Shown here: positions 24,199 through 32,677 of the stretch, one piece after another
Numbering within the stretch: the stretch's first letter is position 1
How the letters are laid out: each line of letters opens with the position of its first letter
Source: Deltaproteobacteria bacterium
Lineage (GTDB): Bacteria; Desulfobacterota; Desulfobacteria; Desulfobacterales; Desulfatibacillaceae
DNA length: 64,000 bases
Assembly (NCBI GenBank): GCA_016235345.1
Contig: JACRLG010000023.1
Span: forward strand, 211,449 to 275,448
Direction: 5' to 3'
Program-made: the position numbers and the translations under genes
The notes under the pieces: generated by a model
Seen by the model: only the letters and a program-made list of their open reading frames with translations
The model's database searches: none
Told to the model about the DNA's origin: nothing

Positions 24199-25341
24199 TC
24201 ATTCTTCCAAAACTGAACGGGCAATGACCAAACGGTGAATTTCGCTGGTGCCCTCGTAAAGGCGCGTGACCCTTGCGTCCCGAAAGTGGCGCTCCACCGA
24301 GTAGGCCTTGGAGTAGCCGTAGCCGCCGTGAATCTGCACAGCCATGTCGGTGACCCGGCTTGCCGACTCGCTGGCGTAGAGCTTGGCCATGGCTGCCGCC
24401 TTTGTGAAGTTTTTCCCGGCGTCCTTCAGGAGCGCGGCCCGAAGCACCAGAAGGCGCGCGGCGTCGACCTCGGTGGCCATGTCGGCCAGCATGAAGGCCA
24501 CGCCCTGGTGGCGGCCTATGGGAACGTCGAACTGGCGGCGCTGCTTGGCGTAGAGAACTGCGTCGTCAAGGGCGGCCTGGGCGATTCCCACGGCCTGGGC
24601 CGCTATGCCGATCCTGCCGGTGTCCAAGGTCACCATGCCGATGGCCAGTCCCGCGCCCTCTTTTCCCAGGAGGTTTTTTTTGGGAATCCGGCAGTCTACG
24701 AGCCTTATTGAGCTTACCGGGTTCGAGCGCACCCCGCACAGGTCCTCGCGCTCGCCTGATGAAAACCCGGGAGTGCCGCGCTCGGCGATGATGACGCTTA
24801 TGCCCTTGCGCCCGGCAGCCGGGTCGGTCCGGGCGAAGATAAGGCAGGTGTCGGCTATGGCCCCGTTGGTGACAAAGACCTTGTTGGCGTTCACCACGTA
24901 ATGGCCGCCGTCGGCGATGGCCGTGGCCTCTATGCCCGAAGCGTCCGAGCCCGCGTTGGGCTCGGTGAGGCAGAAGGCCCCGATCTTCTCGCCACGGGCC
25001 AGGGCCGGGACAAAGGCCCGTTTCTGGTCCTCGGACCCAAAGCGCACTATGGGGTAGAGGTTCACGCTGTTGTGGACCGTGACGCAAAGGCCCAGGCCCG
25101 CGCAGGCCCGCGAGATTTCCTCAACAACGATGACGTAGCTGGCCGAGTCCATGAAAGAGCCGCCCAAATCCTTCGGGGCCTGCATCCCGAAGTAGCCTAG
25201 CGCGCCCATCTTGTCGGCCACTTCCCAGGGAAAGCGGGCCTCACGGTCGATTTCGCCCGCTATGGGCTCGATTTCCCGGCGGCAGAACTCGCGCACGGCC
25301 CGGCGCACGGCCCGGTGTTTTTCGGTGAGAAAGGGTTCCAT
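24199..25341 (-). CDS. Acyl-CoA dehydrogenase, 380 aa
   Basis: This FAD enzyme makes the trans-2,3 double bond in acyl-CoA and passes electrons to ETF. All family landmarks are in order: [20 protein letters not shown] (signature 1), [73 protein letters not shown], and the catalytic-base segment [19 protein letters not shown], whose Glu in YEGT matches the base of short/medium-chain enzymes. Chain-length preference cannot be read directly; the arrangement is that of butyryl/short-chain type. The ATG at 25341 ([16 protein letters not shown]) matches family N-termini. First gene of the acd-etfB-etfA operon. Confidence 0.93.
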   Translation of the reverse strand: MEPFLTEKHRAVRRAVREFCRREIEPIAGEIDREARFPWEVADKMGALGYFGMQAPKDLGGSFMDSASYVIVVEEISRACAGLGLCVTVHNSVNLYPIVRFGSEDQKRAFVPALARGEKIGAFCLTEPNAGSDASGIEATAIADGGHYVVNANKVFVTNGAIADTCLIFARTDPAAGRKGISVIIAERGTPGFSSGEREDLCGVRSNPVSSIRLVDCRIPKKNLLGKEGAGLAIGMVTLDTGRIGIAAQAVGIAQAALDDAVLYAKQRRQFDVPIGRHQGVAFMLADMATEVDAARLLVLRAALLKDAGKNFTKAAAMAKLYASESASRVTDMAVQIHGGYGYSKAYSVERHFRDARVTRLYEGTSEIHRLVIARSVLEE

Positions 25342-25666
25342 GAAAATTGACCTTAAAAGACGTGATGACAGGGGAAAATCGGGAACCGGCGGGAATCTGC
25401 GGGGGGCCGCCAAGGGACGCGGGGCCGCAGCCGCCCGACCGTATCGGGTAATATCCCCTCGTACCAGAATCAGTCTTTGGAATCAAAAAAAACATTTGGA
25501 AGCTGGGAGATTTTTCCGATTTGGCTTGACACACAGCGTCATGCGGTAGTATGAACCTTGTTCAATAAACGAGCGAACCTTCTATTTAATGAAACCGGGG
25601 ACAGCTGTCTTCAGGCAGGTATCCGCCTGCATGTTAAATACTTCACAAGCCTTTGGAAGGGTAGCC
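25342..25666. other. Divergent intergenic region
   Basis: It separates the minus-strand acd operon from the plus-strand FmdB gene. It holds the promoter at 25526-25555; no gene or clear minus-strand promoter is visible. Confidence 0.5.
25526..25555 (+). promoter_or_regulatory. Sigma-70 promoter for the FmdB-type gene
   Basis: Perfect TTGACA (25526-25531), 18-nt spacer, TATGAA (25550-25555). The leader to the ATG at 25667 is about 105 nt. Confidence 0.6.
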
Positions 25667-25867
25667 ATGCCGCTTCTGGAGTATCACTGCAAAGACTGCT
25701 CGCACCGCTTCGAGCGCATGGTCCCGGTGGGCGGAAAAAGCCCGGTGGCCTGTCCCCGTTGCGGCGGAACCACCGTCCGCCGCCTTTCCTGCTGCGCAAA
25801 AATCATCAAGGCCACCGTCAAGGGGTCTGTGTTCACGCAGCATCCCAAGCCCGAAACAAGCGGGTAG
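25667..25867 (+). CDS. FmdB family zinc-ribbon protein, 66 aa
   Basis: The N-terminus MPLLEYHCKDCSHRFERMV and the second knuckle VACPRCGG give the CxxC...CxxC zinc ribbon of FmdB-type regulatory proteins, which start MPxYEYxC. FmdB was named for its location beside formylmethanofuran dehydrogenase; its biochemical role is unproven, and many copies are found in sulfate reducers. A CC pair (SCCAKII) near residue 45 is additional. The internal ATG is chosen because GGAAGG precedes it and it gives the family N-terminus. A second FmdB homologue is at 55687. Confidence 0.85.
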   Translation: MPLLEYHCKDCSHRFERMVPVGGKSPVACPRCGGTTVRRLSCCAKIIKATVKGSVFTQHPKPETSG

Positions 25868-26309
25868 CAAACGCTGTCTTCCATCTTTTTCTTTTCCGTG
25901 CCATCCTTCAGGCCCGCTTCCGGCAAGGTTTCAACTGCACCCATACCCCACGGACCGGCCTTTCTTCATTGCGGGCCGCCAGGAGCTTCCGTCGGCGGGC
26001 CTTGTCCCAAATCTCGCCCTGCGCATCACAACTCCTTGACTTTCCATTCATTTGCTTCTACCTTATTTATTGGAAGATTCGTCGTAAAGCCCGTATCACA
26101 GGGACAATACCCATCAGACAGCTGTGCCTGACGATCTCGACCGCAACATGTAGTGGGGCGGCTGGAAAAGCAGGCGCTTTTGAAGGGGAATCCCGGCGGA
26201 TCGGGACATCACAGAAAAGCCAAGGGCAGTTACGGGCGAAGCAAAGGGCTCTACCGTAACAATTGGCATGGTCTTCATGGTGCGGCGAATCCGCCGCCAG
26301 GAGGCAGGC
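25868..26309. other. Intergenic region with a candidate promoter
   Basis: No gene is visible in these 442 nt. TTGACT (26036-26041), a 17-nt spacer and TACCTT (26059-26064) form a moderate promoter in an AT-rich pocket, suited to the HU/IHF gene at 26310 with a leader of about 240 nt. Confidence 0.35.
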
Positions 26310-26588
26310 ATGAACAAGCTGGAACTGGTCTCCGCGCTGAAAAACGCAACGGGCATTTCCAAGACCGACGCAGCCAAGGTTGTGCAGATTTTCTTCGATT
26401 CCATGACCGACGCCCTGGCGACAGGGGAGCGGGTGGAAATCCGGGGACTTTGCAGCTTCTACGTCAAGGAATACAAGAGCTACACGGGCCGCAACCCCAA
26501 GACGGGCGACCCGGTGCAGATTCAGCCCAAGCAGCTGCCGTTTTTCAAGTGCGGCAAGGAACTGAAGGAGAGGGTGGACGCATCCTGA
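26310..26588 (+). CDS. HU/IHF family DNA-binding protein, 92 aa
   Basis: This is a small nucleoid protein that bends DNA as a dimer. The sequence follows the family throughout: MNKLELVSALKNATGISKTD helix pair, VVQIFFDSMTDALATGERVE, IRGLCSFYVKEYKSYTGRNP and the arm tip GRNPKTGDPVQIQPKQLPFF. GRNPKTG plus the Pro that intercalates DNA are conserved. Cys replaces the usual Gly/Phe surroundings in GLCSFYV. It resembles IHF-beta/HU hybrids typical of deltaproteobacteria, so I do not assign ihfB or hup. The ATG at 26310 has AGGAGG before it. Confidence 0.9.
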   Translation: MNKLELVSALKNATGISKTDAAKVVQIFFDSMTDALATGERVEIRGLCSFYVKEYKSYTGRNPKTGDPVQIQPKQLPFFKCGKELKERVDAS

Positions 26589-26839
26589 TCCCGCAAGCAT
26601 CCGCGACCGATGCAGTGGATGGGACGCCCCGCCCGGCTGGATTTCATGGCGCGTTACCGGCGCTTGCGGGCGTCCGTGTTTAATGCCCCCATCCCCGTTT
26701 TTTTCGGGAGGCCCTGGCTTTTAAATGCTGGCCTTCGGTAAAGGCGGGGTCCGAAATGAGCCCCTACAGGCCGGGGCGGTCCAGAATCTGTTCTTTGAGG
26801 CGTATCTGAAACCTTGCAAGGCGTTTTGCGGACAAGTCG

Positions 26840-27844
26840 ATGATGGAATCTGCCTCCGATGTAACCAAGTCCCTGGAATACCTGGCAGTTCAAAAAATCG
26901 CCCTGGATCAGCTGGCTTCCATGCTGCGCTCTGACCGCATTCCCAACGCCCTGATGTTTCTGGGCGCGGACGGCCTGGGCCAGGATTTGGCAGCCCTTTT
27001 GCTGGGCATGGCCGCCAATTGCGGGAATCCGGGTTCGGGTGTCGAAGGCGGGCCGTTTTACCTCTTCGGCCCCCAGTCGCCTTGCGGAGCCTGCCCCGGT
27101 TGCCGGAAAATCCTTTCGGGCAATCACCCGGATTTTCTCTCGGTCAGGCGCGACGGGGCCTTTGTGAAAAAAGGGGCCGTGAAGGAGCTTCTGTCGAACC
27201 TTTCCATGAGAATGGGCGAGGGGCGGCACAGGTTCGCGGTGGTTCACGACGCGGCCTTCATGAACAGGGAAAGCGCCAACACGCTTTTGAAATCCCTGGA
27301 GGAGCCGCCCCCCAAAACAACCTTCATCCTTATTGCGGCCCAGACCGCCGATCTTCTGCCCACCCTGGTTTCAAGGTGCCGACCGGTTCGTTTTCTGCCG
27401 GTTTCGACCCAAACGGCCCGAAAGTGGCTGACCGAAAAACTTGGCGCGGATGAAGAAGCAGCCCTTTCGTGCGCGCTTCTTTGCGGGTCAGGCCTGGCCC
27501 GTGCGGTGAATCTTTATGAAACGGGCCAATGGATGCGCTATAAGTTCCTTTCCGGCCTTTTGGACGGGATGGAAGAGGGCGGCAGGATGGAAGCGCTTCT
27601 TCTGGCCGAAGTCCTTGCCAGACCGGGCAGGGAAAAGCTGACCGAAGACCTTTCCGTCATAAGGGCCATTCTTCGGGAAAAACTGGTTGCAGCCCCGGAC
27701 GCGGCCTTGCGGCGAAAATTCGCAGCAAGGCTTAACCACCTGGAAACCTGCGAAAAAGACATCCGGGGCAACGTGGCCGCAAGGCTTGCCCTGGACGGAT
27801 TTTTTACGGTCTTCGGGAAAAGCGGGGCGCTTGAAGGGTCCTGA
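26840..27844 (+). CDS. holB: DNA polymerase III delta-prime subunit (HolB), 334 aa
   Basis: Delta-prime is the stator of the clamp loader. The AAA+ core is visible: IPNALMFLGADGLGQDLAAL replaces a true Walker A (the Lys is lost to Gln, as expected for an ATP-inactive subunit), the zinc module CGACPGC with nearby Cys, DEVH-like position ahead of MNRESANTLLKSLEEPPPKT, and LVSRCRPVRF carrying the SRC motif. The C-terminal collar domain is more diverged. The gene order holB-ricT-metG is common in deltaproteobacteria and Firmicutes. Usual upstream tmk is absent. The ribosome site is weak and the start could be either of two adjacent ATGs. Confidence 0.88.
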   Translation: MMESASDVTKSLEYLAVQKIALDQLASMLRSDRIPNALMFLGADGLGQDLAALLLGMAANCGNPGSGVEGGPFYLFGPQSPCGACPGCRKILSGNHPDFLSVRRDGAFVKKGAVKELLSNLSMRMGEGRHRFAVVHDAAFMNRESANTLLKSLEEPPPKTTFILIAAQTADLLPTLVSRCRPVRFLPVSTQTARKWLTEKLGADEEAALSCALLCGSGLARAVNLYETGQWMRYKFLSGLLDGMEEGGRMEALLLAEVLARPGREKLTEDLSVIRAILREKLVAAPDAALRRKFAARLNHLETCEKDIRGNVAARLALDGFFTVFGKSGALEGS

Positions 27845-27942
27845 CCGGAACCCGGCGTCTTTTTTCCGGGCCGAAACCAAATTGAAAACAAGGCCTGAGG
27901 CGCTTTCCGCGCCTTGAAACAGGCCGATAAAGGATAAAGGCA

Positions 27943-29004
27943 ATGGCAAGGGTGGTGGGCGTGAGATTCAAGCCCGCAGGCAAGACCTACGACTTTGACG
28001 CAGGGGCCTTCGTGCTGGCCCTGGGCGACAAGGTGGTGGTGGAGACCGAGCAGGGACTGGGCTACGGCATCGTGGCCAAGCCTCCCAGAGCCCAGTCCGA
28101 AGAGGACGAAGCCAAGCCCCTCAAAAAGATTTTCCGCAAGGCCGGCGAGGAGGATTTCGAGCAGGAGCGGAAAAACGGCCTCCTGGAGGCCGAGGCCGTG
28201 GAGTTCTGCAGGCAGACCATATCAAAGCTCGCCCTTCCCATGAGCCTTTTTTCCGTGGAATCCACCTTTGACGCGACCAGGCTCACCTTTTTCTTCACCG
28301 CCGAAGGCCGGGTTGATTTCAGGGAGCTGGTGAAGCAGCTTGTAAGAAGGTTCCGGGTAAGGGTGGAACTGCGCCAGATAGGGGTGAGGCACCAGGCCAG
28401 GATGTGCGGCGGCCTTGGCCGCTGTGGGCGCGAGGCCTGCTGCGCCACCTTTTTAAGCAACTTCGCCCCGGTTTCCGTGAAAATGGCCAAGGTCCAGAAC
28501 CTGTCGTTAAATCCCACCAAGATTTCCGGCATGTGCGGCAGGCTCATGTGCTGCCTCACCTATGAGTACGAAACCTACAGGGAAATCTCCGCAACTTTTC
28601 CGAAAATCGGAAAGAGCGTGGAAACCCCGGAGGGCAAGGGCAAGGTCACCCGGCACAACGTGATGGGCAACCGGGTCACGGTGAGGCTTTTGAACACCGG
28701 CTACGAGACGGAATTCCCGGTGCTGGACGTTAAGCCCGATTCATCGGCCCCTCAGCAGCCACAGCAGCCGCAGCAGGCACAGCAGCCGCAGCAGCAGGAA
28801 GGCCCCAAAAGGCCCGAAAAGAAGAAGAAACACCGGGGAGGCCAGATCAATCCTTCCATCAGGCAGGAGCAGGCCAGGCAGGAAGCCGCCGCATTTGACA
28901 GGGATTTTTCCAACGACAGGCCGCCTGCGGAAAGGGCGGAAAGCGAACCCGCCGATACCAATGACGAAGGCCCTGCTCCGTTCTTAGATGACGAGAGCGA
29001 CTGA
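27943..29004 (+). CDS. ricT: PSP1-domain protein, RicT/YaaT family, 353 aa
   Basis: The PSP1 domain is well preserved: ARVVGVRFKPAGKTYDFDAG at the start, VVVETEQGLGYGIVAKPPR, and the cysteine-rich QARMCGGLGRCGREACCATF with a second cluster SGMCGRLMCCLTYEY. In Bacillus RicT (YaaT) these Cys ligate Fe-S clusters in the RicAFT complex acting in RNA maturation; partners RicA/RicF are not in the window, and the role here is inferred by homology only. The C-terminal 85 residues are a low-complexity tail (PQQPQQPQQAQQPQQQ, then KKKKHRGGQ) not found in RicT of Bacillus. Ribosome site AAAGG. Between holB and metG. Confidence 0.9.
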   Translation: MARVVGVRFKPAGKTYDFDAGAFVLALGDKVVVETEQGLGYGIVAKPPRAQSEEDEAKPLKKIFRKAGEEDFEQERKNGLLEAEAVEFCRQTISKLALPMSLFSVESTFDATRLTFFFTAEGRVDFRELVKQLVRRFRVRVELRQIGVRHQARMCGGLGRCGREACCATFLSNFAPVSVKMAKVQNLSLNPTKISGMCGRLMCCLTYEYETYREISATFPKIGKSVETPEGKGKVTRHNVMGNRVTVRLLNTGYETEFPVLDVKPDSSAPQQPQQPQQAQQPQQQEGPKRPEKKKKHRGGQINPSIRQEQARQEAAAFDRDFSNDRPPAERAESEPADTNDEGPAPFLDDESD

Positions 29005-29074
29005 CCATAATGATTCAAAGGCAACCCGCCCCGGTCCTTTCCGGTCTGCGGGACAGAAAGAGCGCAGCACGGTA

Positions 29075-30970
29075 ATGCACAAGCCATACTATCTCACCAC
29101 CCCCATTTATTACGTCAACGCCAGGCCCCACCTTGGGCACGCCTACACAACCATAGTGGCCGACGTGGCCCGGCGTTTCCAGGCCCAGGCGGGCTGCGAC
29201 ACCTTTTTTCTAACCGGCACGGACGAGCACGGCGACAAGATCGTTGAGGCCGCCCGCAAGGCGGGGGTAAGCCCCGAACAGTACGTGGAAACCATGTCCG
29301 GCCATTTCCGCGATCTGTGGCCCCATCTTTCCATAAAGCCCGACAGGTTTATCCGCACCACCGAGGAAGTCCACAAGAAAACGGTGCGCATGGTCCTTCA
29401 GAAGCTCCACGACCAGGGCGATATCTATTTTTCCGAATACGAGGGCCTCTACTGCACCGGCTGCGAGCGCTTCATCCTGGAGCGGGAGCTTATCGGCGGC
29501 TTGTGCCCGGACCACGCCACCGCGCCCACGCTGATCAAAGAGTCCAACTATTTTTTCAGGATGAGCAAGTACCAGGACTGGCTCATCGGCCACGTCAAGG
29601 CGAACCCCGGCTTCATCCACCCCCAGCGCTATGCCAACGAGGTCCTTGGCTTTCTGAAGGAGCCCCTGGAGGACCTTTGCATCTCCCGTCCCTGTTCCAG
29701 GCTCAAATGGGGCATACCCCTGCCCTTTGACGAAAATTACGTAACCTACGTGTGGTTCGACGCCCTGGTGAACTATCTCACCGCACTGGGCTACCCGGAC
29801 GGCCCGGATTTCGACAAGTACTGGAACGAGGCCCATCACGTTGTGGCGAAAGACATCGTAAAGCCCCACGGCATCTACTGGCCCATAATGCTCAAGGCCG
29901 CAGGCCTTCCCCTTTATAAAAACCTTTTCGTCCACGGCTACTGGAACGTGGCCGAGGCCAAGATGAGCAAGAGCCTTGGAAACGTGGTGGACCCTTTAAG
30001 CCTTGCCGAAAAGTACGGGACCGACGCATTCAGGTACTTTCTCTTGCGGGAGATGACCTTCGGCCTCGACTCCTCCTTTTCCGAGGCCGCACTGGTGGCC
30101 CGCATAAACGCCGATCTGGCCAACGACATAGGCAACCTCTTTTCCCGTGTCCTCACAATGGCCCACAAGTACTGGGAGGGCAGGGTGCCCGAACGGGACC
30201 TTGAAATCGAGAAGGAATCCGGCCTGGGCCTTTCGGCGGAGGCTGAAACCGCAGTGGCCCTTTACGCCGAGGGCATGGAGGAGTTCGCCTTTCACAAGGC
30301 CCTTGCCGCCGTGTGGGACTTCATCTCCCGGATGAACAAGTACGTGGACACCACGGCCCCCTGGGTCCTGGCCAAAAACAAGGCCGCTAGCGGCCAGCTT
30401 GGAGTGGTGCTCTACAACCTCCTTGAGGGGCTTCGACTGGTGGCGGAACTCGTTCGCCCTGTCATGCCCCACACGGCTGATGTCATGGCCGACCACCTGG
30501 GTGCCTCTCCGAACGCGGGCCTTGGTTTCGGAGGGCTTGTGTCGGGAAGCGAGATCAAAAAGGCCCTGGCCCTTTTCCCCAGAATCGAGCCGCCGACCGA
30601 AACGCCGGAGGAGCCGCCCAAGCCCAAAATCGCTCCCCTAAAGCCCGAAATCGGCCTGGAGGATTTCGCAAAGGTCGACTTGAGGGCGGGCACGGTGGTT
30701 TCGGCGGAAAAAATCCCCAACGCGAAAAAGTTGCTGAAACTTTCGGTGGACCTGGGCGAGGGAAGGCTCCGCACCGTGGTGGCGGGTATAGCCGCTTATT
30801 ACGAGCCGGAGGCCGTGACCGGCAGGCAGGTTATAGTGGTGGCCAATCTGAAGCCCGCCAAGCTCATGGGGGTCACATCCGAGGGAATGGTCCTGGCAGT
30901 GGTGGACGAGGAGGGCCTTCGCCTTTCCGGCCCTGACCGCCCGGCGCTTGACGGCGCCGTGGTGCGCTGA
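29075..30970 (+). CDS. metG: Methionyl-tRNA synthetase, 631 aa
   Basis: Charges tRNA-Met. Class I motifs are the HIGH variant in NARPHLGHAYTTIVADVARR and KMSKSLGNVVDP. The zinc-binding insertion has the form CTGCERFILERELIGGLCPD with a single knuckle. The anticodon domain ends near residue 500, and from about 520 comes a C-terminal tRNA-binding OB fold (DFAKVDLRAGTVVSAEKIPN; VVANLKPAKLMGVTSEGM), which dimerises many bacterial enzymes. I chose the ATG at 29075, where the aligned family begins (HKPYYLTTPIYYVNARPHLG). The upstream stretch is not needed. Confidence 0.95.
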   Translation: MHKPYYLTTPIYYVNARPHLGHAYTTIVADVARRFQAQAGCDTFFLTGTDEHGDKIVEAARKAGVSPEQYVETMSGHFRDLWPHLSIKPDRFIRTTEEVHKKTVRMVLQKLHDQGDIYFSEYEGLYCTGCERFILERELIGGLCPDHATAPTLIKESNYFFRMSKYQDWLIGHVKANPGFIHPQRYANEVLGFLKEPLEDLCISRPCSRLKWGIPLPFDENYVTYVWFDALVNYLTALGYPDGPDFDKYWNEAHHVVAKDIVKPHGIYWPIMLKAAGLPLYKNLFVHGYWNVAEAKMSKSLGNVVDPLSLAEKYGTDAFRYFLLREMTFGLDSSFSEAALVARINADLANDIGNLFSRVLTMAHKYWEGRVPERDLEIEKESGLGLSAEAETAVALYAEGMEEFAFHKALAAVWDFISRMNKYVDTTAPWVLAKNKAASGQLGVVLYNLLEGLRLVAELVRPVMPHTADVMADHLGASPNAGLGFGGLVSGSEIKKALALFPRIEPPTETPEEPPKPKIAPLKPEIGLEDFAKVDLRAGTVVSAEKIPNAKKLLKLSVDLGEGRLRTVVAGIAAYYEPEAVTGRQVIVVANLKPAKLMGVTSEGMVLAVVDEEGLRLSGPDRPALDGAVVR

Positions 30971-30989
30971 ATTTTTCGGGGCGGAAATC

Positions 30990-32492
30990 ATGGAAGAACC
31001 GGGCGCCAAGTGGCGGGCATACCAGGAAAGTCTGAAAAGGCCGCAGAAAAAAACGAGCGGCCAGAAGCCGGAAACGCGCGGCCAGAAGCCGGAAAAGGGC
31101 GAACCCCTGCGGCTGGTGGCCTCGGCACGTAAACGCTCGGTGGGCAGGGTCCGACAGGTTCGCTCCTCGATACGGGGCCTTTCGGGCGACTTGGGTCAGG
31201 CGCGGATCACGGCAATATCCTGGCTTTCACGGCAGAAGGAGATAAGAAGCCCTGCGGTCATTATTTTTGCGGTGGCGGCCTGCCTCGTCGTGATAGGCCT
31301 GGTGGCCGCCGGGCTGGTGGCCCTTCCGGGCAGGGGGGAGATGGTTCCGAAGCTGCCGCACGACGGCTGGAACCGCTCCCAGGCCCGCCTTTTGCTGGGC
31401 GACGCCCCGGTGGACACCTGGACCGAGCCGGAAAAGATTCGCAAGGACGGTCGCAGCTTCATGGTGACCACCACCCTTTCCCAGGGCCTACAGGAACGTA
31501 TGAGGGAGGTCATCAATCCCAGGTACGCAAGGTGGATCGGCTTTGCGGCCATGGACCCCTTCACGGGCCGTATCATCGCCGCCGCCGGATTCGCCGCCGA
31601 GGGCGAGACGGAGCACCCGGTCTTCACCCATCTTTACCCTGCGGCCTCCATATTCAAGATAGTCACCGCGACTGCTGCGGTTGATCTCGAAAGCCTCCAG
31701 GCCGACACTCCCGTGGGCTACGGCGGCAACAAGTACACCCTTTACAAGAATCAGATCCGCCCGGACTCCTCGGCCCAGACCACCCAGGTGGCCCTGAAGG
31801 AGGCCTTCGGCGGAAGCATCAACCCCGCCTTCGGCCTTATCGGCGCTTACGTGGTGGGCCGGGAAAAGCTGGAGGACATGGCCTGCGCCTTCGGCTTCGG
31901 GCGAAGGCTGGACATGGAGATAACCACGGCCCCGCCGGTCTGCCCCTTTCCCGAAACAGGGGATGATTTCGGGGTGGCCCAGATAGCTTCCGGGTTCAAC
32001 CGCACCACCCTCATGACCCCCATAAACGGCGCGGCCTTCGTGGCCGCCATTTTAAACGACGGGGTCTATCTCGATCCGTCCATCATCCTTGGGGTGACGG
32101 ACGGTGACGGCACCCTGGTTTATGAAAGCGTCAAAAAGGAGGTCGGCAGGGTCTGCTCCTCGGCCACTGCGGCTGAAATCCGCAAAATGATGGGCGAGAC
32201 CATTACCGGCGGCACGGCCCGGCGGCTCTTTTCCGGATATTCCAGGGACCCTGTCCTAAGCCGCCTGGACCTTGGGGGAAAGACCGGCTCCATCAACGAC
32301 GGGGTCGTTCCCAACATCCGCTACGACTGGTTCGTGGGTTACGGCATAGCTCCTTCCGGGAACCGGGCCCTGGCGGTGGCCAGCGTGGTGGCCCACGAGA
32401 AATTCATAGGCGACCGGGCCGCCCACTACGCCCGCGAGGCCTTCAAGTTTCATTTTGCGGACCTGGCCCAAAAGGCCGGCACGGTGCCCTGA
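30990..32492 (+). CDS. Penicillin-binding transpeptidase-domain protein, 500 aa
   Basis: One membrane segment (about residues 88-110, VIIFAVAACLVVIGLVAAGL) anchors a periplasmic transpeptidase domain. The three active-site motifs are SIFK in YPAASIFKIVTA (serine nucleophile), SIN in FGGSINPAFG, and KTG in GGKTGSIND. The N-terminal cytoplasmic stretch is basic with two near-identical GQKPE-containing repeats. There is no transglycosylase domain and no class B dimerisation module of normal length, so it is a short monofunctional transpeptidase-type PBP. GGGGCGG precedes the ATG. The gene follows metG by 19 nt and is probably co-transcribed. Substrate: lipid II-derived stem peptides, inferred. 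Confidence 0.85.
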   Translation: MEEPGAKWRAYQESLKRPQKKTSGQKPETRGQKPEKGEPLRLVASARKRSVGRVRQVRSSIRGLSGDLGQARITAISWLSRQKEIRSPAVIIFAVAACLVVIGLVAAGLVALPGRGEMVPKLPHDGWNRSQARLLLGDAPVDTWTEPEKIRKDGRSFMVTTTLSQGLQERMREVINPRYARWIGFAAMDPFTGRIIAAAGFAAEGETEHPVFTHLYPAASIFKIVTATAAVDLESLQADTPVGYGGNKYTLYKNQIRPDSSAQTTQVALKEAFGGSINPAFGLIGAYVVGREKLEDMACAFGFGRRLDMEITTAPPVCPFPETGDDFGVAQIASGFNRTTLMTPINGAAFVAAILNDGVYLDPSIILGVTDGDGTLVYESVKKEVGRVCSSATAAEIRKMMGETITGGTARRLFSGYSRDPVLSRLDLGGKTGSINDGVVPNIRYDWFVGYGIAPSGNRALAVASVVAHEKFIGDRAAHYAREAFKFHFADLAQKAGTVP

Positions 32493-32534
32493 AAGGGCCG
32501 TGCCCCGCCACAACGCAATTTCGATGAGTCCGTA

Positions 32535-32631
32535 AAAAGCCTCGTAAGGTTTTCTTGACACCTTGACGGTGTATTCATGAAACATCTCGACCACAACTTA
32601 TTGCATTATAGTCTGGCACGAGGAGGCTTTT
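32535..32631. other. Inverted repeat flanking a -35-like element
   Basis: AAAAGCCTCGT (32535-32545) and ACGAGGAGGCTTTT (32618-32631) are inverted partners with a 2-nt bulge. TTGACA (32555-32560) lies between them, but no -10 stands out at 17-18 nt. It may be a promoter or regulator region for the gene at 32678. Confidence 0.3.
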
Positions 32632-32677
32632 CACAAAGCCCTCAACATTAAAGCGCACCTGTCAGAAAGAGCCGTCC

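Noticed and set aside
25558..26259. 233-codon plus-strand open frame around the FmdB-type gene
   Set aside because: Different frame from the zinc ribbon; low-complexity peptide; no ribosome site.
27943..29004. Assigning sporulation to the organism because of RicT/YaaT
   Set aside because: RicT homologues are widespread outside sporulating Firmicutes; no sporulation gene seen.
32478..32505. Hairpin GGCACGG/CCGTGCC over the PBP stop codon as a terminator
   Set aside because: Only 7 bp with no T-run; I do not call it.
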